NCBI RefSeq assembly: GCF_963678635.1
Contig: NC_087066.1
Location: forward strand, 704,201 to 768,200
Direction: 5' to 3'
Source of the DNA: Symsagittifera roscoffensis
Taxonomy: Eukaryota; Xenacoelomorpha; Acoela; Convolutidae
Length of the DNA stretch: 64,000 bases
A model generated the notes under the pieces. That model ran no database searches. It was not told the DNA's origin and saw nothing but the letters and a program-made list of their open reading frames with translations. Position numbers and translations under genes: made by a program. Positions 31,851 to 40,593 of the stretch are shown piece after piece; position 1 is the first letter of the stretch; each line of letters opens with the position of its first letter.

Positions 31851-32821
31851 ACGCTATTTCCCGTTTTAAATTTTTTGAGAATTGACACCAAGTTACGGTG
31901 TTTCCAGAACTTTTCCGCAACTTAAACTCATGTCCAGATTATGGATTTCAAGTCGCGGAATTAGTTAATTTGTAGCAACTTAAGAGCAACTTATCGATAA
32001 ATTATAGATAAAAAGTTATAAATTTTTTTATCATTCATTAATTATTGCTGTTTAATCAATAAAACATTGATAATTTTTTCAGCGCTTAATTAGCGAGAAC
32101 CCATCGATAGAAACTAATAATTTTTCCAGCGCTAGAATAGCAATAATTCATCGATAAAATATTCTATTGTGGCAATGACCAACAATTATTCATCAATGCG
32201 ATCGCTGTTTTTTCACTTTTTTTCGCTAATTTTCATTGTGATCTCAAACCGGGTTCAGCTTACATTGAAAATTAGCAAAAAAAAATAACAAAAAAATAGT
32301 GAACGTCATCGATAGATTATAGCTAAATTAGCTAGTTTTTAGCGATGAAATAGCGATAAAAATCCTATCGAAATACCCAAAACTAAGGAAATACTGGATC
32401 CCACAACCATCGGTTTAGTACCTTTGCTCCTTGTACCTTTGTCATATTCAAGACTAGACCTGTCTCGTACCTTTGCGCCACGAATCCGTAGCTAACGTTA
32501 AATTGAAGGGCTTAAATACTCACACTCTCATTTGAAAGCTATTACAGCGAGCCAAAACTTCCTAAGTTTTAGCGCTGATTTTCTACGAAATCATTATTGA
32601 AATAGCTTTGAAATATCACAGGTTTAGCTTCGCAAAAAACTCGTATTTATACATGAATCAGCGCAGGAAAATATTGATCGCTTTGATACAAGAGAAAAAA
32701 GGCTAATTAACGGTAGGACTTCAACACGGGTGATCACTTTCTATCGAAATCAGAGGAAACAAATTACCAAATCCAACATTCTTCAAAACATCAAATAACA
32801 CTGTTGATGACAAAAATGAAA
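31851..32821. other. AT-rich spacer with inverted repeats
   Basis: No gene. Many 'atcgata' and 'agcgat' words occur. 'tttcgctaattttcattgt' (about 32219-32240) pairs with 'acattgaaaattagcaaa' (about 32264-32281), giving a long hairpin, possibly the core of a palindromic element. Confidence 0.5.
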
Positions 32822-33021
32822 NNNNNNNNNNNNNNNNNNNNNNNNNNNNNNNNNNNNNNNNNNNNNNNNNNNNNNNNNNNNNNNNNNNNNNNNNNNNNNN
32901 NNNNNNNNNNNNNNNNNNNNNNNNNNNNNNNNNNNNNNNNNNNNNNNNNNNNNNNNNNNNNNNNNNNNNNNNNNNNNNNNNNNNNNNNNNNNNNNNNNNN
33001 NNNNNNNNNNNNNNNNNNNNN
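32822..33021. other. Assembly gap (200 N)
   Basis: Exactly 200 N. The round number suggests a scaffold placeholder of unknown true size. Open frames across it are meaningless. Confidence 0.99.
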
Positions 33022-33607
33022 CTTCAATTGGCTTTGAAATGATGTAATACTCGATAGCACTCAATTGCTTTTAACAAAAAAAACATGCGTTCTCCGCCTT
33101 CAACGTTATCCACAGGATCTCGCGTTCATCAAAACAAGAGGGCATTTTGCTTTTTATGATCATAAGCACCCGCGGATTTAGGGTGTGGGGGGTTGGGCGC
33201 CGACGTTTCCTCTTCTAGTGATTCCACCCCCTGCCGACCCAATGGTCCCCCTTTGTACCATTTTGAGAAACACATTCCCCGCTGACTGATCCTGAATTTT
33301 TTTAAAGGCACCTTTGGCGCCAAAATAAACAAAACTCGAAGGGGAGCGCACGCCGAAAAGAAAACTTTTTTTTGTCAATTTTTTAACAAAAAAAATACCT
33401 GCGACGCAGAACATTTTGTCAAATTAGGGTCTTCACAGTAATTTAGGAGAGCTCAAAAAATCAGTTGTTCGAAACAATCCAATTGATACCAAAACTAATT
33501 CACGAATTACTCAAAGTTACTAACACTTTGCAAAACATTTTTTTTCACAGACTAAAAAGCTACTCCCGAGTTTTGCATGACACCATCTCGAAAATTTGCA
33601 TGACACT
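33022..33607. other. Spacer left of the BEL element
   Basis: No supported gene. A C/G-richer patch at 33170-33370 allows long minus-strand frames, but they have no recognised domain. 'tttgcatgacac' occurs twice (33572 and 33595) just before the element. Confidence 0.4.
33602..33607. other. Target-site duplication, left
   Basis: GACACT directly before the 5' LTR, repeated at 40588-40593. Confidence 0.7.
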
Positions 33608-33777
33608 ATTCATTATGTGAATAATCTTTCACGTGATTTACTGAAAAACGCGGTAAATTCCAATCATAAATAATAGGTTATTGGAGTGTTAAGATACAAT
33701 TTTTGAATAATGTAACAATTGAGTTCTGACAAGTTAACGAAGATAATTTAAGACATATGAACAAAGAGTCTTGGATA
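33608..33777 (+). repeat. 5' LTR of the BEL element
   Basis: 170 bp from 'attcattatgtg' to 'gagtcttggata', aligned along its length with the 3' LTR. It contains a CACGTG E-box-like site near 33630 and a small hairpin GTGAA/TTCAC. LTR start without the usual TG is set by the flanking duplication; if TG is required the start would be 33616. Confidence 0.8.
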
Positions 33778-33778
33778 T

Positions 33779-33796
33779 TGGCGACCAATTTTTTTT
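33779..33796 (+). other. Primer-binding site of the BEL element
   Basis: 'tggcgaccaa' lies 1 bp after the LTR. TGGCGACC is the 3'-end complement commonly used by BEL/Pao elements priming with an arginine tRNA; the rest of the site is degraded to T. Confidence 0.6.
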
Positions 33797-33829
33797 TTCG
33801 AAGTTGATAACAATTCAGCACTCCCACCC

Positions 33830-34050
33830 CCAAAGAAGCAAAAGGGGTCCCCACCAGCGGAAAAGTCACAACTAGCAAAAGGGTCCCAACTAGTACAACT
33901 AGCAAAAAGGTCCCCACCAGCGGATACGTGCCAACTAGCAGATTCATCAAAAACCGAAGCGTCCCAACAGCAGAAGCCTCCCAACTAGCAGAAAAACCCC
34001 CACCAGCGGAACTTCCTACAAAGCCGAACGGTCCCCATCTGCGGAGATAA
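33830..34050. repeat. Interleaved short repeats in the BEL leader
   Basis: Two words alternate: 'cccaccagcgga' (three copies) and 'ccaactagca' (four or more, some 'caactagcaaaa'), together with 'ggtcccc'. The pattern is tandem-like with a loose 30-40 bp period. No gene is evident. Confidence 0.65.
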
Positions 34051-34711
34051 ATCCAGGCAAGGCCAGATAAAAAATTAAAACTTTTCTTTTAATTTCGAAA
34101 TTCCTATTCGAACTGTCAAAACCCATAATTGTGCTACAATTGCAAACTGAAAAACATATATATAGTCCTATTTCAAAACTTATAGCTTTCATTGTACCTT
34201 GCTTTACTTATTGTTAATCCTCGGGGTGCAAGGGTAGAATTTTTTACGGCTAAAAAAATCACCGATAGCCAAAGTTTCTTTAACCAAAACAAAAAGAAAA
34301 AAAAACGTGAAATCAATGTAACATACTATTTCAACAGCTTTCTCATAACGTTCGAAAAAAAGCATAAGAACGACTATAGCGTAAAATTGCCATTAAAAAA
34401 ACTTTAACCAAAGAGGTTTAAGAAGTATTCTCATCTTTTCAAAAGGTTAACTTGTTTTCTCAGCTAAGTTTCGCCGCTAAATATATATCAACCGTACTTG
34501 ATACTTAATAGTCGAAGTACGTGATACTTCATAGTTTCTTAAAGCTTATAAAAACTCTATACGAAATACGCACGCTCGTAGTGCCAACATGACCGTTCGT
34601 ATCTTTTGTCTACAAAAAAAACAATTGATGCCTAAACTTAGTTTCATCCATGTCATAACTACTCCTATAACATTATAATACCATTCCTATAACCTTTTCA
34701 CAACTTCAACG
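34051..34711. other. 5' untranslated leader of the BEL element
   Basis: AT-rich with no coding pattern; the Gag start is at 34712. Confidence 0.5.
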
Positions 34712-35855
34712 ATGGCTCCAAAAATCTCACAACAAGCGCTCATAAGCAAATGGACGACAACTTAGCAGCGAAATTGCACAATCAACGGAGTTAGAGGATG
34801 TTAAAATATCGGCCAATGAGCTTATGAAATGCTTGCAAGAATTGGAAGAAATGGCAGATGATACAGCGTCAAGCCCTCTAGCAGACGTGCAAAACCTCAT
34901 TAATGATGCTTCTTGTCTAAGAGACCGCAAATGTTTGCTAATGTAACAAATGCGACGGTACGAAAAACACTACCACGGGATACAGATAGATGACTCCTCC
35001 AGTCACTCTACTCTTCAACTATCTTTACATACGATTCCAGCCAGCAGTAGTATTCCCTTGCGAACTTCCACTACAACTTATAGCAACACGTACAACGTTT
35101 CTACGGCAGCCATTAGTTTTGATACAACAACGACAACGGTACCATCTAACCCCTTCGCGTTTCGCCAGCCAATCCGCTACGGCTAAACTACTCAAGGAAC
35201 ATACACTACGACAGAGAACTCGAGATCGATGCAACAGTTTCAATGGCTATCACATCGACGACATTGTGACGATATCTACGATCGACCTGGTTCCTATGAG
35301 AACCCAGAGTTCTCTGGAAATGATCATTATCCACTGAATCCATCACTACAACAACCGCAGACTGGTGCTAATGGTCTCAAAATTCACTCTACGGATCGAC
35401 CGTGTTCAAGAATTGTGACTCCAGTCAATCATGGTTTCCGTTGTACTGATCAGAGCAGGAGCAACAACGCTTTTCATTACAGTCTTAAAGGTTTCAAGCT
35501 TCCTTGTATCAAGCTCCCAAAGTTCGATGGTAATCCATTAGAATGGAATAATTGGTTTGAGCTGTCCCAAACTGCTAGAGGAAACAATCCCAAGCTAACT
35601 GATGTAGAAAAATTACTTTACCTCCAGTCCCTGTGTGTTGATAAAGCCAAAAACGTTGTGGATCGCTACGGCACGAATTCCTCACAGTATATTCAAGCAA
35701 TAGAGGAGCTTATTCGCAGATGTGGCAACCCTAAATTCGTTGTTGCAGCGTTTACTAGGGAGCTGGAAAACTTTGAGCGGCTACATGTTAATGAACCTCA
35801 AACGTTCGTTAGGTTTGCCGCTTTTCTACGTAAGCTGATGCACAACTTCCATTAA
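34712..35855 (+). pseudogene. BEL Gag (DUF1759-like)
   Basis: An ATG at 34712 opens 'MAPKISQQ'; a frameshift about 30 bases later leads into 'RQLSSEIAQSTELED' and 'ELMKCLQELEEMADD', a helical N-terminal region. The frame then runs to 35855 with two in-frame stops (34945-34947 and 35184-35186). The conserved DUF1759-type core is clear from about 35487: 'KLPCIKLPKFDGNPLEWNNW', 'KLLYLQSLCVDKAKNVV', 'FVVAAFTRELENFERL'. This is the structural capsid protein of BEL/Pao elements. A Ser/Thr-rich stretch (35000-35160) precedes the core. Confidence 0.85.
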
Positions 35856-35872
35856 ATAACTACACGTCCAAT

Positions 35873-36480
35873 TTGAACTCGAGTAACCTTACTCGGATCG
35901 CTCGCTCTAAACTTCCCCCAGCAGCCTTGTTCAAATGGGAAGAATACTTCGTACATAATGGGATTGACTATGCTTCACTCAAAGACCTCACGGACTGGCG
36001 TATCAACTATTCTAGAGCGTGCGAGAATTTAGACGTTTTACCCGATGCGCCACGCACTTTCACGGAAAACAAAGATTGGAAAAACAACCAGCAACAAAAA
36101 TCTTTCGTAACCATGCGTAACAGCTACCATAACGAAAAAATGAATAACTTCAAGAATGAACTAAGTAAACCGAAATGGTTATGTCCGCTGGACAATGAAG
36201 ACCATTACATTGGACACTGTCCAGCTTTTGTAAAGCTAACTACGCAACAAAAGACTCAATTAGTGAAGGATAAGCAGATGTGCTTCAACTGCCTGGGTAA
36301 CTATATGTCAACTGACTGTACTTCTGCAAGACGTTGTATCATGGAAAACTGCGGGGGTAAACATCACTCTACTTTACACAGAAATCAGGATAAAAGTGCG
36401 CAGCGGCATACTCAGAAATCCAACAATATCAATTTGGAAAACCAAAGGAATGCAAAATCCGGTTTGAAAAACCAAATCAA
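35873..36480 (+). pseudogene. BEL Gag C-terminus with zinc knuckles
   Basis: The long frame 35873-36742 continues Gag in a new frame: 'KLPPAALFKWEEYF', then 'WLCPLDNEDHYIGHCPAF' and 'CFNCLGNYMSTDC' (from 36281) followed by 'CIMENCGGKHHSTLH'. The C-x2-C and C-x4-C-x3-H-like clusters are the nucleic-acid-binding knuckles typical of BEL Gag, although the middle one lacks its expected His. The knuckles would bind element RNA during packaging. Confidence 0.85.
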
Positions 36481-37029
36481 GTTTATGCCCATAACTTTGT
36501 TCAACAACAACAAAGCAGTAGCTGTTGACAACTGCAGTAGCTGTTCTTATGTCCTGAAAAGCACAGCTGATAGCTTACAGTGTAAACCCAGTCGAAAAAA
36601 TGAATTTAGCTTTCGTGGTGCTTTCAGTGAGGACACTGTTTCGTCGAATCTGGTTCAACTACACATTGGTATTTCAACTCTACTTTTGCTACGTTTACCC
36701 TACAACCAGTCTACTCGGTGGAAACCCTCAACTTCGATTTGATAGGTTTCACAAAACTGAACAAGGTATGTTTCCGGTTTGACCATCTACGACACATTGC
36801 GTTTCCTAGCCTTGTCGACAATTCGGTACACATTCTACTTGGCGTCGATGCCTTCTGGCATATCGCAGAGAGGGAAATTTTGAAGGTCCCTGTCGGCAGT
36901 CCCTATGAAGTGCGTAACTTGTTGGGATGGACGATTACCGGCCCTTTTCATCAAAAGTCTTCAGATGAGCAGTGCAACTACCATCTAACCAATTTCATAG
37001 ACATAAAGCAACACGAGGATGCTTCCTGA
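36481..37029 (+). pseudogene. BEL aspartic protease (DUF1758-like)
   Basis: 'VAVDNCSSCSYV' at about 36518 occupies the place of the retropepsin Asp-Ser-Gly-Ser motif: the Asp is kept but Gly is replaced by Cys. The frame breaks near 36740. The next frame (36718-37029) gives the C-terminal hallmark 'SVHILLGVDAFWHI' and 'NLLGWTITGPF'. The domain would mature the Gag-Pol polyprotein. The altered active site and frameshift argue that it is dead. Confidence 0.8.
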
Positions 37030-38150
37030 AATGAAATTGTTGAAAAATTTTGGAAAATCGAAGAATCTGGAACAACTTCTATTGTAATTAAAGGATTATT
37101 TTCAAGCAAACATACCAAGAGATTAGAGTTTATGAAACAAAGCTTTCAACATGACGGAACCCACTACTGAATCAATTTGCTTTGTAAGAACAACATAACG
37201 ATGCTAGACAACTATGTTGTTGCTAAAGCCCAGTTTGAATCTCTACAACGACGACTACAAAAGGACAAACCAACAATGCAACTCTACGATCAGTCTTTAT
37301 CAACTGATATTGATAAAGTTTACGTGATACCCGTAGTTTTCCTACATCCGCCACCGCAATGAATGTGGTTCTTACCGCACCATCCGGTTATAAATCCCCA
37401 TAAGCCTGGCAAAGTTCGACGTGTAACAAATGCTGCATCGAAGTTCAGAGGAATTTCTCTCAATTCCTGTTTAGAGACGGGACCGGATCTACTGAATAAT
37501 ATGTTTGGTTTGTTAATGAGGTTTGGAGAAAAACCAATAGCTGTTTCTGGTGATATAGATAGGCATAAAAGAAGACGATCAAAATGTGCTACGATTCTTG
37601 TGGCCGACTAACCAAGGAGTCAAGCAGTATCAGTATATGCGTCTCGTCTTCGGAGCTAAATGCTCGCCCGCAATAGCCATCTTTACACTACATCAAACAG
37701 CTGTCGACTTGCGCAACAAAGAACCCAATATACAGCAACTAATTCATAACAGTTTTTACATGGATGATTTCGTTCATTCCTATGACAATCAACTGGAAGC
37801 CAAAAAATCAACTATAGCTATAAAGATGGCACTCCAAAAGAGAGGATTCAGTTTCACCAAGTTCATATCGAAAACTACCGAAGTGCTTGATTTCCTCAAC
37901 GAACCCAAAACTGAAAACTAGAGTCATACTCATCGGGTTTTAGGAGTGAAGTGGGAAACTATGAATGACACGATCATCATTCAACCCGTACTGAAAAGCA
38001 ATTTAGCGGCTAAAGAAATTTCTCTATGTAAAATTCTGTCTACTGTAGCCAAAATCTTTGATCCACTGGGATTGATAGCAAAATTTGTCATTACTCTCGA
38101 AAAACTGCTTCAAAACTTTGGCAATCTGGTATAAGTTGGGATCAAGAAGC
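37030..38150 (+). pseudogene. BEL reverse transcriptase
   Basis: Pieces in order: 'EIVEKFWKIEESG' (after a stop at 37027), 'YVVAKAQFESLQRRL', 'WFLPHHPVINPHKPGKVRR' with 'LNSCLETGPDLLNNMFG' (37363-37611), 'SGDIDRH' with the motif A Asp, then a new frame 37586-37921 with 'MRLVFGAKCSPAIA' and the catalytic box 'YMDDFVHS' at 37757-37780. The last part, 'ILSTVAKIFDPLGLIAKFVI' (about 38032), is the conserved BEL thumb. At least four frame or stop breaks occur. Confidence 0.9.
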
Positions 38151-38868
38151 TCCTTAAAAATATATCCCAATTATCGAAAAATGGACCCTACAGTGTGAAC
38201 AAGATAATATTGTTGAATTACCGAGGTTTATAGGCGAAATCGACAGACATAGCGATATACAATTACAGGTTTTCACCGATGCTTCTCAGTGCGCCATGGC
38301 AGCTTGCATATACTTTCGTATTTCGAACCAAGACCATAAACAATTATGATTTTTGATCAGAAGAACCAAGGTGGCACCACTTAACCGAGAAAGCATACCC
38401 AAGCTGGAGTTGGAAGCTGCAGTAATTGGTGCTCGTCTTTGCAAAGTTACAACCGAAGAATCTCGACTACTTTTTAACGCCATTCATTTCTGGACAGATA
38501 GTACGACGGTACTTGCATGGATCAACAGTCCGGAAAAGCAGAAGTGTTACTGTGCGAACAGAATTAATGAAATTCTGTCGATTTCTGAAGCGCAGCAGTG
38601 GCATCATATACCCGTTAAACAGAACTCGGCCGATCACGCAACAAGAGGTATCCGGCTTCAGGATGTGGAACAACTTTGGTTGCAACCACCAGACTTTCTA
38701 CTCATAGCAGAATCTGATTGGCTTCAGTCAAAACTACAGGACGACGCAGTTACTCAACCAGTTTTCACAACAACAGACAAGGGGAGAACTACTACACTAA
38801 AAGTCGACAGTGCAGTTCTACATACCAACGCTATGGTGAAACGGGAAAATATTTCTATTAGCGAATAA
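38151..38868 (+). pseudogene. BEL RNase H
   Basis: 'LQVFTDASQCAMAACIY' (FTDAS at 38272-38286) carries the first catalytic Asp; one stop (38347-38349) precedes the frame 38353-38868. That frame reads 'SIPKLELEAAVIGARL' (catalytic Glu), 'FWTDSTTVLAWI' (third acidic residue) and 'HIPVKQNSADHATRG' (fourth site Asp plus His). All four acidic sites of the fold are present, so this is the best kept domain of the element. Confidence 0.9.
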
Positions 38869-40014
38869 AGGGAACCAATCATTGATGTTTCGAGATTTTT
38901 CCATTGGCTCCGTCTACTCCGCGCAACTGCTCGAGCTGTACAATTCTTCAGCAAAAACGAAAACGGAATTTAAGAATAGCAGACCGGGAGATGGCTAAAA
39001 TTCTTCTCTTCGAGCAATCACAACACGCTACTTTCCCTGATACTAATAAATTCTTAACTACTAACAAAGCATTGGAAACAAAGATGCTTTTTTGCCATAC
39101 TCACCTTTTATGGATGGTAATCTTATTCGTGTACGAGGACGACTGAGACGTTCACCAATGCCAGATGCAACTAAGTACCCTATCATTCTGCATGCAAAGG
39201 AACCTTCAATTCAACTTATGATCAAAAACGCTCATCCTAAATGCATTCACCTCGGCACCGAGTTTGTACGACACTACTTGTAACAAAACTTCATAATTTT
39301 GGGCCTCAGAAAAGCCTTAAGACATATTCGACACCACTGTTTCTTGTGCCGCCGCTTTCAAGGGAAAGGTTAATTCCTTTCATGGCTGATCTACCTGCAC
39401 AGCGCTTCGATGACCCGGAAACTAACCCATATCCGCTCAAGAACGTTGGACTTGACAACATCGGTCCAATCTACATTGCTGAAAAAGATACCACCGAAAA
39501 AAAAACTACCTTTGTCTCTTTACTTGTTTAACAACGCGTGCAACCCACCTGGAAACTACCGACAATCTGACAACTGAAAACTGGTTGAGAGCAATTCGCA
39601 GATTCATGGCACGACGTGGTTCTCCGAAAATATTTTTTTTCGGATAACTCAGCACACTTTGTCGCCGCACGTAGACAAATCATGAAACAACCCATAAATA
39701 TCAACAAAGACGAAATATCAACCAAGCTTCAGCTGCAGTCAATTGACTGGCATCTTAACCAACCATCTGCTCCTCATTTTGGTGGAGTGTGGGAACGTCT
39801 CGTTTCAATCATCAAACGAGTCTTCCTGTTGAAGTTTGGATCGGATAGACTTTCCAAGGATCTTTTTTCAACTATTGTAGTAGAATGCGAAGACCTCATC
39901 ATCTCACGACCACTGACCCATATAAGTTGCGACATTAATGACACATTACCACTTACACCCAACCACTTCCTACTTGGGAGACCATTCGTTTACGCTCCCG
40001 CAGGTTCATTCTAA
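38869..40014 (+). pseudogene. BEL integrase
   Basis: After a broken N-terminal part, the frame 39092-39283 gives 'DGNLIRVRGRLRRSPMPD' and 'AHPKCIHLGTEFVRHYL', the H-x-x-x-H half of the zinc finger; a shifted piece 'IRHHCFLCRRFQ' gives the C-x-x-C half. The catalytic core shows 'NVGLDNIGPIY' (first Asp), 'FFSDNSAHFVAA' (39637, second Asp) and 'FGGVWERLVSIIKRV' (39778, Glu). Stops at 39529 and frame shifts split it. Confidence 0.9.
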
Positions 40015-40323
40015 GACAAAACAAATACCAACAAATTAAGCAACAAATCCTGGAAGCTAACCAAGGACCGACTAGACAGCTTCTGGAGGCGACTACTGAA
40101 AGAATACGCTCCAACCCTGATCAAGCGAACCAAGTGGAACCAAAAAGAGGAAACCATAGAAAAACATGACCTCGTGTGGATCTTCGAAGGCTTTACTCCA
40201 CCAGGCATATGGCCCTTGGGTAAGGTTGTTGAAAAGTTAACTGGTCCTGATGGCATTGCGCGCTCATGCGTAATCAAAACAGCGTTAGGAACACTTACTA
40301 GGCCCGCGGTGAAACTAGCTTAA
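40015..40323 (+). pseudogene. DUF5641-like C-terminal domain of BEL Pol
   Basis: After a stop following 'APAGSF', the same region continues with 'WKLTKDRLDSFWRRLLKEY', 'DLVWIFEGFTPPGIWPLGKV' and 'LGTLTRPAVKLA', the pattern of the chromo-like DUF5641 domain that ends BEL/Pao polyproteins. It ends in TAA near 40321. The fold may help target integration; that role is inferred. Confidence 0.85.
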
Positions 40324-40418
40324 TTAGAACCAAAACCGGACTTTTAGACCTCACTAGCAGTTTTAATACCAAGCCCGAACCCCTCTGGTATCCGTAACTA
40401 GTGCCCTTCCCGAGGAAA

Positions 40419-40587
40419 TTCATGATGTGAATAATCTTTCACGTGATTTACTGAAAAATGCGGTAAATTCCAATCATAATTAATAAATTATTGGAGTGTA
40501 GAGATTCAATTTTTGGATAATATAACAATTGACTTCTGACAAGTTAACGAATATAATTTAAGACATATGAACAAAGAGTCTTGAATA
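40419..40587 (+). repeat. 3' LTR of the BEL element
   Basis: 169 bp aligned with the 5' LTR at about 92% identity. 'cccgaggaaa' about 10 bp upstream may be a worn polypurine tract. Confidence 0.85.
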
Positions 40588-40593
40588 GACACT
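40588..40593. other. Target-site duplication, right
   Basis: GACACT directly after the 3' LTR; the next 11 bp repeat 'gacactatct' once more. Confidence 0.7.

Larger units (their letters stand above)
33608..40587 (+). mobile_element. BEL/Pao LTR retrotransposon, nearly full length but defective
   Basis: Two 169-170 bp LTRs (33608-33777 and 40419-40587) differ at about 13 positions (about 92% identity). They are flanked by the same hexamer GACACT at 33602-33607 and 40588-40593, a target-site duplication. 'tggcgacc' follows the left LTR directly as primer-binding site. Inside, in order on the + strand: Gag (DUF1759-like), zinc knuckles, protease (DUF1758-like), RT with YMDD, RNase H, integrase and a DUF5641-like C terminus. 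That is the BEL/Pao order. About a dozen stops or frameshifts interrupt it, so it is inactive. Confidence 0.92.

Noticed and set aside
32783-33064. Open frames across the N run
   Set aside because: Most of each frame is unknown sequence, so they carry no information.
33178-33414. Gly/Pro-rich minus-strand frame left of the BEL element
   Set aside because: Low-complexity translation of a GC patch with no homology I recognise and no support from neighbours.
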